DNA of 30,399 nt from DASRJX01 sp035649235 (lineage in GTDB: Bacteria; Acidobacteriota; Polarisedimenticolia; Gp22-AA2). Below, one piece after another: positions 24,401 through 30,399 of the stretch. Under the pieces are notes generated by a model. It saw only the letters and a list, made by a program, of their open reading frames with translations. It was not told the DNA's origin and did not search any database. Where the stretch lies: the NCBI GenBank assembly GCA_035649235.1, contig DASRJX010000097.1:1-30399 (forward strand), read 5' to 3'. Position numbers and translations under genes: made by a program. Numbering within the stretch: the stretch's first letter is position 1; every line of letters begins with the position of its first letter.

Positions 24401-26253
24401 GGGAGCGGTCGCGCCCCATTCTGATGACCGTCTCCACCGCCGTCGCCGGGCTGTGGCCTCTGGCGCTCACGACCGGGCGGGAGAACGAGATCTGGCCCCC
24501 CTTCGCGACCGTGGTCATGGGCGGGCTCGTCACGTCGACCCTGCTGACGCTCCTGGTCATCCCGGTCGGGTTCGTCTTCCTCCATCGGCTCGACAGGATC
24601 TTCGGGCGGCTGGGGCCCTGGATCGTCATCGGCTGGATCGCCGCCACGTCGGCGATCGTGACGCCGCTCGTCGCCTCGGGTGTCGTCACCTCGCTGACCT
24701 GGGAGGCGATGACGACGCTGCTCGTGGCCGGGGTGCTCCTCTTGCTGGCGGTCGCGATCCTGCGTCCACGCGAGTCGCCGCTGCCGGCCTCCGGTTCCGG
24801 CCCGCCGGTCGTCGAGATCCGGTACCTGCACAAGATCTACAACAACCCGGGGCCGATCGGCCGCGCCTGGCGAGCGCCCCAGCGCTTCGCCCGGCGTGTG
24901 CTCGCCGTTGGCGGGCGCGCCTTCCATCCGCGGGACGCGCTCGACCGCCTGGTGCCCATCGCGCTCGTCTTCGCGGGGGCCGCCTACCTCGCCACCTTCC
25001 TGCAGTCGATCGCCTGGCGAATGGTCTTCATGTTCGCAGGCTCGGCGCTCGTCATCTTCTTCCTCGGCGAGGCGCGCCGCGCCCGAGGCCGCGCCGACGC
25101 CACGGGGCAGGTGGCACCTGGCGGACCGGAGGGCTTCCTGATCTTTCTCGCACCCTGGGCCGCTCTCGCCTGGGCGGTCCGTGAGTTCGTGCTTCTGCCG
25201 CGCCTGCACCCGGGAGCGCCCCGCCTCGGCACGTGGGTTCCGGTGGTCCTGGCGATCCTTCTGGCGATCGGACAGCTCGGACGGCGCACGGCCCGGCGCA
25301 TCGCCTCGGGCGCGCTGCCCGAGCAGCTCCTGACGGGCCGCCTGCGGCCCCTCCGCACCGTGTGGCGGCGCCTCTGCCGCTCGATCTTCGGGCTCGATCT
25401 GCCACGGGATCAGGTGCACGCGGTGGCGGGCGTCCACCTCAGCGCCGCGGGGGGGATGGTGGGGATCCTCGGTCCCAACGGCGCCGGCAAGACGACGCTG
25501 CTCCGGCTCATGTCAGGGATCCTCGATCCGACCTTGGGCAACGTGACCTTGGGCGGCGTCCCGGTGCGGCGGCTGCGCCGCCACCTGGCGCGCTCGATCG
25601 GCTTCCTCCCTCAGGATTTCGGCCTGCCTTCCGATCTGACGGCGCGCGAGTACCTGGACTACTACGCGCTCCTGTACGAGATCGGCCCCGCGGAGTGCCG
25701 CCGCGAGCGGATCGACGGCCTCCTGGGGGAGGTCGGCCTGGGGGATCGCGCCGACGAGCCGATCGGCGGCTACTCGGGCGGCATGCGGCAGCGGGTCGCC
25801 GTGGCGCGCACGCTTCTGCGCCTTCCTCCCGTGATCATCGTCGACGAGCCGACGGTGGGGCTCGATCCGACCGAGCGGATCCGCTTCCGCAACCTGCTGG
25901 CGCGCCTCGCCCGCGGCCGGATCGTCTTCTTTTCGACCCACGTGGCCGAGGACGTCGAGGTGGCGTGCGATCGGGTCGTCGTCATGGCCCGCGGGCGCGT
26001 CGTCTACGACGGCCCCACGTCCGACCTCGCGGCGCTCGCCGAGGGGCGCGTCTGGGTCGCCTCCCTCGAGGCGGGGGAGGAGCCCCGCCTCGAGTCGGGC
26101 GCACGGGTGGTCGATGTCCTCCCGCAGGCTTCGGGCCGGGTGCAGACGCGCATCCTCTCGGAGCGGTGTCCGCATCCGGAGGCGGCGCCCGAGAAGCCGA
26201 CGCTGCAGGACGGCTATCTGTGGCTGACGGGCCCCGCGGGGAGCGTGGCATGA
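21496..26253 (+). CDS. RND efflux permease 2 fused to extra membrane helices and a complete ABC ATPase domain
   Basis: A single 1585-residue frame. Residues 1-1032 are a full RND permease: helix 1 (11-29), GMLVDNSIVVYE (396-407) in helix 4, FESM then helices 8-12 (872-1030); helix 10 reads TINPAILLVD, with Pro where Asn/Asp is usual. Two more helices follow (about 1041-1061, 1070-1090). Residues 1104-1115 (VVEIRYLHKIY) look like the first strand of an ABC ATPase, but four helices (about 1151-1262) interrupt it. The remaining ATPase domain (1300-1520) is intact: Walker A GPNGAGKTT (1326-1334), Gln1373 in LPQDF, signature YSGGM (1426-1430), Walker B IIVDEP (1447-1452), switch His1482. No internal start with a ribosome binding site precedes the ATPase part. 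GTG 21496 overlaps the upstream stop; the end overlaps the next ATG. Confidence 0.93.
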   Translation: MSPYSLPIRRPVATVMVFAGILALGLVAWRRIPVELMPPLGGNELYVDFARPGSEPAVVEREILLRLEARVEEFPDVLDTRAEVRDFSGQLSITFAPGTNLKVRELDLRRAAAEIQRTQPKGTFVGVSSQDLSALSRFVMFVQVVGLEDRNTLLDFVRARVEPRLRAVAGVSRVFSGGGAPQEMMVRIDPERCAAMGILPEQVVLALRRAVRTTVFLGGIEDDAGRTAVVLDGRPEGADSLGDLRITSELPVQLRHVADIGLGAGREQIYFRVNGQPTVAFIVFQEEGANLIRLGRALRDRIDDLREEFRPLGIDFVVNFDSAAKVEDELDRLKSLALTGFLIALAVLFLYLRQWRAVAVVGVAVPTSLLAAIALLFVTGQSINLLTLFGLAVGIGMLVDNSIVVYEAVQRQMEHGADPDLAVEAGLRRTLRAILASSLCNAIVFLPILFTEFEQEILRKLLGVLALAIILPMLGSVLAAVGLVPLLARRLAAPAAIAVIEERERRREEQGGLPAPDRVRELFGAVLTLALRRPGGWITVVAVAVLLTATMAVPWIAVSTVTEEAPQAESVRFSVTTESGSSLQQASSAFARLEDSVLQVEGVKRVESVLRATGGTLTIHLDSGKEEAGAVSAGRIRGIVREAADEIGSLEVSSASSSLGGGGPRSRGTLASLLGQGPARIVLSGPDSRGLGRLATDVEERLRSVDEIGQTTIEGGTGQYEMRVAPDQTALSSLGLTADQVLPALNVLRREGVELRTGFTLADGREIPLVVRRGGARAESGDDLERLRLATPVGALPISALAEVRRMPPPPLIQHRNGRRELSVTYLLDEKAPRTGPARQALERRIREAIQQVRRPAGYAVEAPGADAPFSWFRRILVPILLLLYGVLAVTFESMTLPLLVLLALPLTVLGATWALVLAGMPAGVMALVGGVALIGLTINPAILLVDRMQQRARVGGLSPGAAALSAVRERSRPILMTVSTAVAGLWPLALTTGRENEIWPPFATVVMGGLVTSTLLTLLVIPVGFVFLHRLDRIFGRLGPWIVIGWIAATSAIVTPLVASGVVTSLTWEAMTTLLVAGVLLLLAVAILRPRESPLPASGSGPPVVEIRYLHKIYNNPGPIGRAWRAPQRFARRVLAVGGRAFHPRDALDRLVPIALVFAGAAYLATFLQSIAWRMVFMFAGSALVIFFLGEARRARGRADATGQVAPGGPEGFLIFLAPWAALAWAVREFVLLPRLHPGAPRLGTWVPVVLAILLAIGQLGRRTARRIASGALPEQLLTGRLRPLRTVWRRLCRSIFGLDLPRDQVHAVAGVHLSAAGGMVGILGPNGAGKTTLLRLMSGILDPTLGNVTLGGVPVRRLRRHLARSIGFLPQDFGLPSDLTAREYLDYYALLYEIGPAECRRERIDGLLGEVGLGDRADEPIGGYSGGMRQRVAVARTLLRLPPVIIVDEPTVGLDPTERIRFRNLLARLARGRIVFFSTHVAEDVEVACDRVVVMARGRVVYDGPTSDLAALAEGRVWVASLEAGEEPRLESGARVVDVLPQASGRVQTRILSERCPHPEAAPEKPTLQDGYLWLTGPAGSVA

Positions 26254-26972
26254 GCGGGGCGTGGCGCGGCAAGGCCCTGGATCAGATCCGTCTGCACACG
26301 CTGTCGGCGCGGACCATCGCGGGCCGGCGGTTCTGGATCGCCCCCTTTCTGCCCCTCTCCTGGCTCGCGTTCCAGATCCTCCGCGTCCTGGCCGGACTGC
26401 GGCCGACCGCTTTCGCTCCGGCCGACGCGCAGACGCTCCTCATCGGATTGCCGCTCACGCTCCTCGGCGTCGGCTTCGGCGTCCGGATCATCGCGGGAGA
26501 CATCGATCGCAGAACACTCGAGATCGCCTACACGGTGCCCGGGGGCACACACCGGGTGTGGATCCCCAAGCTCCTCGCCGGGATCGCGCTGCTCCTGGCC
26601 TCCCTCGCCCTGCTCGCCCTGGCCACCTTCGTATTCTGTACGTCCTTCCCGCCGGGGGCCCTCTACGGGGCGCTGCAGGCGGCGGTCTTCTACATGGTCC
26701 TGGCGATGGCGCTCTCCGCCTTGTTCCGGAACGAGGCGGCGGGGGCCCTCCTGGCGGTGGCGGCGCTGGCGCTCAACCTGCCGCTGCAGGAGGCGGACCT
26801 GCCGATCTCCCCGTTCTGGAACCCGCTGAAGCCGTCGCTCCTCGCGTTCGACGCCTCCGACGTGCTGGCCTGGACGGCGCAGAACCGGATCGGCTTCCTG
26901 ATCGCGATCGTCGGCATCTCGGCGCTCGCGTTCGGGCGGGCCGAGCAGCGGGAGCGCCTGCTCGGCGCCTGA
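26250..26972 (+). CDS. ABC-2-type permease, last gene of the hybrid operon
   Basis: A 240-residue inner-membrane protein with six hydrophobic segments (about 28-52, 66-88, 108-135, 142-164, 168-186, 212-230), the normal number for an ABC-2 half-transporter. The loop after helix 2, AGDIDRRTLEIAYTVPGG, matches the coupling region of this family, where a Glu and a Pro commonly occur before a Lys-start helix. ATG 26250 overlaps the stop of the RND/ABC fusion (ATGA), so translation is coupled and the fused ATPase is its most likely partner. It could also pair with the permease part of the 1130-residue protein. It ends 23 nt before the convergent hydrolase gene, with no obvious terminator. Confidence 0.85.
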   Translation: MSGAWRGKALDQIRLHTLSARTIAGRRFWIAPFLPLSWLAFQILRVLAGLRPTAFAPADAQTLLIGLPLTLLGVGFGVRIIAGDIDRRTLEIAYTVPGGTHRVWIPKLLAGIALLLASLALLALATFVFCTSFPPGALYGALQAAVFYMVLAMALSALFRNEAAGALLAVAALALNLPLQEADLPISPFWNPLKPSLLAFDASDVLAWTAQNRIGFLIAIVGISALAFGRAEQRERLLGA

Positions 26973-26995
26973 TCGGGCGGAATCCGGACGAGGGG

Positions 26996-28342
26996 TCAGT
27001 CGACCTTCTTGAAGAGGATCTTCTCCGGCATGGCGATCTCGACCCCCGTCACCGTGCCGTTCTCCAGGATGAACCGGTAGGTCGTGGAGGCGTCTTCCTC
27101 GAAGAAATCGACCTCCGATTCGGGCAGGAGCTCCCGCGATCGCCCCGCGTGGGTCATCTGGAGTTTTCCGGCATCGCCGGTCGCGCGCACCGTCACCTTG
27201 AATTCCTTCTGCTGATACACGCCTTCGAAACGCTTCACCTTCGACGGGTCGAGCCGGATCGCCTTGTGCGGCGGCGGCAACAGGGCCGGCTCGTACATCC
27301 CGGCCACCCGATGCGCGATGTAGCTGGGGGTCGCGCCGGCCAGGTTGCACAGCACGACCACGGTCAGCCGATCGTCGGGATAGCGCGCGATGTAGGTCGT
27401 GAACCCCTGCCAGGCACCGCCGTGCTCGATGACGCGGTGTCCGTTCGCGGCCTTTCCGATCCCCCAGCCGAACCCGTACGGGGCGGTGCTCCCGTCGTTG
27501 AGCTTCACCGGCGACCACATCGCGTCGTAGCTCGCCCGGCTCACGATCTTCCCCTGCTCCAGCCCTTCGTCCCACTTCGCCAGATCGAGGACGGTGAAAT
27601 ACAGGCTGCCGTCGGCGGTGGTGTTCAGGGTCGGCGCGACCCACTCCTGGTTCTCGATCTCCCCGTCCACCAGGCGATACCCGGCCGCGCGATCCGGAAT
27701 GATGTCCGCCTCGCTGATGATCCGCGTGCGGGTCATCCCCAAGGGACGGAACACGCGCTCCGCCAGGAGGTCGCCATAGAAGCGACCGCTCACCTTGTGG
27801 ATCAGGACCCCCAGGGTCAAATACCCGAGGTTGCTGTAGGACCACTTCTCGCCGGGGGCGAACTGCAGCTTCTGCGCCATCGCCATCTTCAACTCGTCGT
27901 CCTCGGTGGCGTCCCTCTGCATCGGAAACTCGTCGGGATAATCGTCCAGCCCGGAGGTGTGGGTCAGAAGGTGCCGCACCGTGATCGCCTTCCACTCGGG
28001 CGGCGCGTCCAGATACTTCGACACGGGGTCGTCGAGCGCCACCTTGTGCTCCTCGACCAGCGTCATCACCGCCATGGCGGTGAACTGCTTTCCGATCGAG
28101 CCCGACTGGAACACCGTCTCCGGCTTCACCGGCACGCGATGCTCCAGGTTCGCCATCCCGTACCCCTCCGCGCGGACGACCTGGCCCTGACGGCGGACCA
28201 TGACCGCCGTGCCGGGGATCTGGTTCCTGGCGATGTAGGCGGTCACGAAGTCGTGGACCGGATCGGGCGCGGCCGCTGCGGCGCCCGGGCCGGCCAGCAG
28301 CGCCGCGAGAAGCGAGGGAAGAAGCGTGAGTCGGTTCTTCAT
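26996..28342 (-). CDS. Secreted serine hydrolase, beta-lactamase/class C family with C-terminal DUF3471-like domain
   Basis: A 448-residue exported protein of the serine beta-lactamase-like family, which includes D-aminopeptidases, esterases and penicillin-binding relatives. ATG 28342 starts a signal peptide (MKNR, Leu/Ala-rich core, cleavage likely after the Ala run near residue 25). The catalytic motifs are SIGK (82-85, nucleophile Ser82 and base Lys85), YSN (169-171) and HGG (307-309, the KTG-equivalent). LTHTSGL, before YSN, is typical of the family. The last 90 residues form a beta-rich lipocalin-like tail of the DUF3471 kind. Residues upstream of 28342 in the open frame look non-coding. 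The ribosome binding site is weak. The substrate cannot be predicted, and a role in antibiotic resistance should not be assumed. Confidence 0.92.
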   Translation of the reverse strand: MKNRLTLLPSLLAALLAGPGAAAAAPDPVHDFVTAYIARNQIPGTAVMVRRQGQVVRAEGYGMANLEHRVPVKPETVFQSGSIGKQFTAMAVMTLVEEHKVALDDPVSKYLDAPPEWKAITVRHLLTHTSGLDDYPDEFPMQRDATEDDELKMAMAQKLQFAPGEKWSYSNLGYLTLGVLIHKVSGRFYGDLLAERVFRPLGMTRTRIISEADIIPDRAAGYRLVDGEIENQEWVAPTLNTTADGSLYFTVLDLAKWDEGLEQGKIVSRASYDAMWSPVKLNDGSTAPYGFGWGIGKAANGHRVIEHGGAWQGFTTYIARYPDDRLTVVVLCNLAGATPSYIAHRVAGMYEPALLPPPHKAIRLDPSKVKRFEGVYQQKEFKVTVRATGDAGKLQMTHAGRSRELLPESEVDFFEEDASTTYRFILENGTVTGVEIAMPEKILFKKVD

Positions 28343-28454
28343 GCCGGTCAGGCTAGCATACGGAGCCGGCCTCGAGGTGACGCTGCCGAACATGCCCCTC
28401 ACGCGCAGGAGGCGCCGAGTGTGTGCGCGCCTCTTCGGAACGTTGCGTCATCCG

Positions 28455-28643
28455 CTAGGGACGGTCATGGGGCTTCGGCCCAGTTGGTGGGTCGTATGTG
28501 TCCTCGTGGGGGTCGAGAGTCACTTGTCGAGGAGGACCGAATGTCTCAGGCACGGTGGTCAGGGACCTATAGAAGTCCGAAAGCCACACGGTGAAGAACG
28601 AACTGGCCAACAGGCACAGAACTCCGCGCTTTTTCCAGTCCAT
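28455..28643 (-). CDS. Small membrane protein with Pro-rich tail, function unknown
   Basis: A 62-residue protein with basic N-terminus MDWKKR, one hydrophobic helix (about 7-23) and a hydrophilic, Pro/Asp-rich tail (PHEDTYDPPTGPKPHDRP). An AGGGAGG box six bases before the ATG at 28643 is one of the best ribosome binding sites in the window, which is the main reason to accept the gene. The helix could be an uncleaved anchor, leaving the tail in the periplasm. It reads in the same direction as the serine hydrolase, whose start is 113 nt further on, so they may share a transcript. No family recognised. Confidence 0.6.
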   Translation of the reverse strand: MDWKKRGVLCLLASSFFTVWLSDFYRSLTTVPETFGPPRQVTLDPHEDTYDPPTGPKPHDRP

Positions 28644-28839
28644 GGGAGCCTCCCTGTCTCATCCGTTTGTCGAGCTTCTTAGCGCATAGTAGAAACAGGC
28701 TGAATTCTACGCCCGATAAGGGCTATTCCGCGTGAATTGCAATGGGTGCCTTGACGAGTTCGAGCTGCTCGGCGCGTGATCGGCGCGGTGGGCCCGCCGG
28801 GCCGTGCGCGCGGAATCCGACTGCGACTATGCTGCGCGT

Positions 28840-28982
28840 ATGGCAACAGTCTCCGAACGCCTGCGCCAGGAGGACCGCGAGCGCCTGCTCCGCATGATGC
28901 CCGAGGAGCGCTCGCCGAGGCCTTCGCGCTCGGCGATGCCGCGATCGAGGCCTACGCGTCCGCGCACGGCGTCGATCGCGAG
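28840..28982 (+). pseudogene. Frameshifted remnant of a small soluble protein
   Basis: From ATG 28840 the frame reads MATVSERLRQEDRERLL and on to PEER (28911). From 28911 the next frame continues naturally as LAEAFALGDAAIEAYASAHG up to about 28982. Together they make one plausible amphipathic protein of about 48 residues; one missing base near 28909-28911 breaks it. After that the sequence turns into Pro/Gly/Arg-rich nonsense and a hairpin, so the 3' end is lost too. The pattern resembles short helical proteins often found beside toxin-like or nuclease genes, but this is a weak impression from memory. A sequencing error could also cause the single-base shift. Confidence 0.5.
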
Positions 28983-28997
28983 AGGCCCGGCGCCGCC

Positions 28998-29032
28998 AAA
29001 CGCCCCGGCGGCCGGAAGAGGCCGCCGGGGCG
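28998..29032 (-). terminator. 13-bp stem hairpin with short T-run
   Basis: CGCCCCGGCGGCC (29001-29013) pairs perfectly with 29020-29032 around a 6-nt loop. On the minus strand it is followed by TTT. It lies 28 nt after the stop of the decayed domain at 29061, where a terminator would be expected. This suggests that stop was the true end of a former gene. Confidence 0.6.
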
Positions 29033-29060
29033 GGCCGGACCTGCGCGTCGCCGGGGCGAC

Positions 29061-29268
29061 TCAGTCCGTCTCGATGACGAGGTAGTCGATCTCGATCGTG
29101 TCGAGGAGGCTGCCGTTCGCCTTCGTGTCCTGGATACGGATGTAGATCGGACCACGCGAACTGGAAGTTGTCCCCTTCGGCATTGTCCGGACGCTGCGCC
29201 TCGAAACGCAACGCGTGGACGCCGGCAGGGACGCCGTCGAAGCGCCAGATGTGCGTCAGCTGACCTCT
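29061..29268 (-). pseudogene. Remnant of the C-terminal beta domain of a large secreted protein
   Basis: On the minus strand one frame reads LTHIWRFDGVPAG, then RPDNAEGDNFQFAW, ending near 29152. A different frame then reads GPIYIRIQDTKANGS and LLDTIEIDYLVIETD before TGA at 29061. These are the first and last parts of a beta-sandwich domain I know from C-termini of secreted bacterial proteins, where some 25-30 residues normally lie between them. An out-of-frame internal deletion around 29153 explains this. The upstream part of the parent protein is missing altogether. A terminator hairpin follows. The family match is from memory and no name is assigned. Confidence 0.6.
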
Positions 29269-29417
29269 CTGGCAACTTTTTGGGGGGAGGAAAGAGGGTT
29301 CAAGGACGCGAGGAACCGACATCCGTTGAAGCTGGTGCGGGTGAAGTCACTCAGATCTGGCAAGGTCGGGCTGACCTACAGCCCCGCTCCTGAAGCCCTG
29401 AACGGACTCTGGCCTCG

Positions 29418-29981
29418 TCAGGACTTCGACGCGGCCTTGCTCTGCCGCCTCCGGCCCAACGGTGAGTCCTCCCACGGACAGAGACAGGGCGTCGCGGAGG
29501 GCGAGTCAGGAAGGAGCGATTGGCCGAACGCGCACTCGAAATGCTCCCGCGGTTGCTGCGTGATGTCTTCCAGAACGAACTCCACCTTGAAGCTCTGCCG
29601 CTTCGCGTCATACAGGAGGACACCGGCACCGCCCTTGCCGTGGGGCAGCCGGTTGAAGGAGAGGAGGACCTGATCGAGCCCGGTCCCGGCCGCGCGGCAA
29701 AGTCCCGCTACACGAATGGTGCTCGCCGCCATCGAATGGACCGCCTGCCCGTCGATCTCCGCCACCAGCTTCGTCAACCGCTCCCAGCCGTTGGTGTCGT
29801 TCGGCCCCGTCCAGACGTGCAGGGTTTCTGGAGTGCCCGGACTCCTGAACATCCCTCGCAGCTCCACGGTTGTCGCCGGGGGCGGTCCGGATGGGGCCGC
29901 CGGCGCCCCCGAGCAGGCCAGAGCGACGGACAGTGCCATTGCCTGAGTCACGGTCCGCAGGATAGACGCCCGATGCATCAT
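29418..29981 (-). CDS. Predicted lipoprotein of unknown function
   Basis: A 187-residue protein. ATG 29981 (or the adjacent 29978) follows GGGAG and begins a signal with a hydrophobic core ending in lipobox ALAC, so Cys23 (counting from 29981) would be lipidated; Ser at +2 suggests the outer membrane. A Pro/Ala-rich linker precedes a compact domain with LHVWTGPNDTNGWERL, VAEIDGQAV and GVLLYDAKRQSFKVEF, which reads as mixed alpha/beta. The last 35 residues (SPSATPCLCPW and a basic end) look unlike the rest and may reflect a frameshift or a spurious extension. It sits among broken genes, yet its main part is uninterrupted. No family recognised. Confidence 0.6.
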   Translation of the reverse strand: MMHRASILRTVTQAMALSVALACSGAPAAPSGPPPATTVELRGMFRSPGTPETLHVWTGPNDTNGWERLTKLVAEIDGQAVHSMAASTIRVAGLCRAAGTGLDQVLLSFNRLPHGKGGAGVLLYDAKRQSFKVEFVLEDITQQPREHFECAFGQSLLPDSPSATPCLCPWEDSPLGRRRQSKAASKS

Positions 29982-30066
29982 CTTGGCTCGCTCCCGGGCC
30001 GCAGGGCCCGGGCCCAAAGTAGACGCGAACAGATGCGCGGTCAAGCCCGCGATGTAAGCCCGGTCG

Positions 30067-30235
30067 TCAGCAATCCGGCGCGAGCGCGCCGGCGATGATC
30101 TTGAGCAGCGTCGTCTTGCCGGCGCCGTTGCGGCCCATGACCGCCCAGCTCGCCTCGCCGGATCGTCAGGCTCATCCCCGCGTAGACAACCCGGCGGCCG
30201 CAGGTCGTGCCCTCGGTGCGGAAACCGTATTTCAT
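30067..30235 (-). pseudogene. Remnant of an ABC transporter ATP-binding protein
   Basis: From ATG 30235 the minus-strand frame reads GRRVVYAGMSLTIRRGEL, the first strands of an ABC ATPase. It then shifts: in the next frame VMGRNGAGKTTLLKIIAGAL follows, with a perfect Walker A, and TGA (30069-30067) ends it a few residues later. One missing base near the Glu-Leu/Val-Met-Gly junction accounts for the break. The rest of the ATPase (Q-loop, signature, Walker B) is absent downstream, so the gene is both frameshifted and truncated. It is more divergent from the two intact ATPases of the central operon than they are from each other. Confidence 0.7.
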
Positions 30236-30399
30236 GATTTCAAGAACGAATCTTGCACAACACCACTGAAGAGCTAAGTTGTTCATCGCCACTCACTACC
30301 TAAGGTGGCTTGCGGCTTGCTCCCCCTGCGCGTGGGAGGGGTGGACGGGCCGTGTTTCCGGGCTCGGGACCACGTCAAGTCCCGACTCCCTCCACCGCG
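30236..30399. other. Right-edge stretch without a recognisable gene
   Basis: Bases 30236-30300 are markedly AT-richer than the rest of the right end. The remaining hundred bases are GC-rich. No convincing coding frame, RNA or repeat was seen on either strand. Confidence 0.4.

Noticed and set aside
23131..25437. Minus-strand open frame of about 770 codons opposite the RND-ABC fusion
   Set aside because: Same shadow composition; no recognisable motif.
28723..29322. A 199-codon minus-strand gene
   Set aside because: Only about 40 codons look like real protein; they continue in a different frame to the stop at 29061. The remaining part is shadow sequence, so it was called a pseudogene instead.
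1..30399. tRNA or rRNA genes, CRISPR arrays, transposases, phage genes
   Set aside because: None was recognised on either strand by reading; short or divergent cases could be missed without a search.

Overview
The window is high-GC DNA from a diderm bacterium: it carries a TolC-type outer-membrane factor, RND permeases and four proteins with lipoprotein signal peptides. The gene mix (M49 dipeptidyl-peptidase, OPT transporter, ABC ATPase next to a permease/M1-peptidase-like fusion, HEAT-like secreted protein) fits Acidobacteriota or a neighbouring soil phylum. That placement is an inference from gene style; no rRNA or other marker is present.

Left part (1-5.1 kb): the first codons of a minus-strand gene at the edge, a secreted HEAT-like protein, a likely stand-alone structured small RNA (about 1665-1849) with a consensus -35 box and an intrinsic terminator, ttcA (tRNA 2-thiocytidine synthesis), an HU/IHF-family protein with a near-perfect promoter, a 57-residue membrane protein, and an LCAT-like lipase lipoprotein behind a 23-bp palindrome.

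Peptide-uptake part (5.1-10.9 kb): a lipoprotein dipeptidyl-peptidase III (M49) is divergent from an OPT oligopeptide transporter followed by an APC amino-acid permease. Together these look like a module that trims peptides outside the inner membrane and imports the products.

Central part (10.9-27.0 kb), the most unusual: a TolC-family gene is divergent from six tightly coupled genes. These are an ABC ATPase, an ABC-2-type permease fused to a degenerate M1-peptidase-like domain and a C-terminal beta domain, a lipoprotein membrane fusion protein, a first RND permease, a second RND permease fused in one 1585-residue frame to six extra membrane helices and a complete ABC ATPase domain, and a small ABC-2 permease. 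Start/stop overlaps (ATGA, GTGA, GTGA, ATGA) or a 2-nt gap join all six. The locus therefore holds the parts of a tripartite RND pump and of an ABC exporter in one operon, and one polypeptide physically joins the two families. I know of no described system of this composition.

Right part (27.0-30.4 kb): a secreted serine beta-lactamase-family hydrolase, a 62-residue membrane protein with a strong ribosome binding site, then a zone of decayed genes. The decayed genes are a frameshifted small protein, an out-of-frame-deleted C-terminal domain of a secreted protein that keeps its terminator hairpin, and an ABC ATPase broken just before its Walker A motif. An apparently intact small lipoprotein lies among them.
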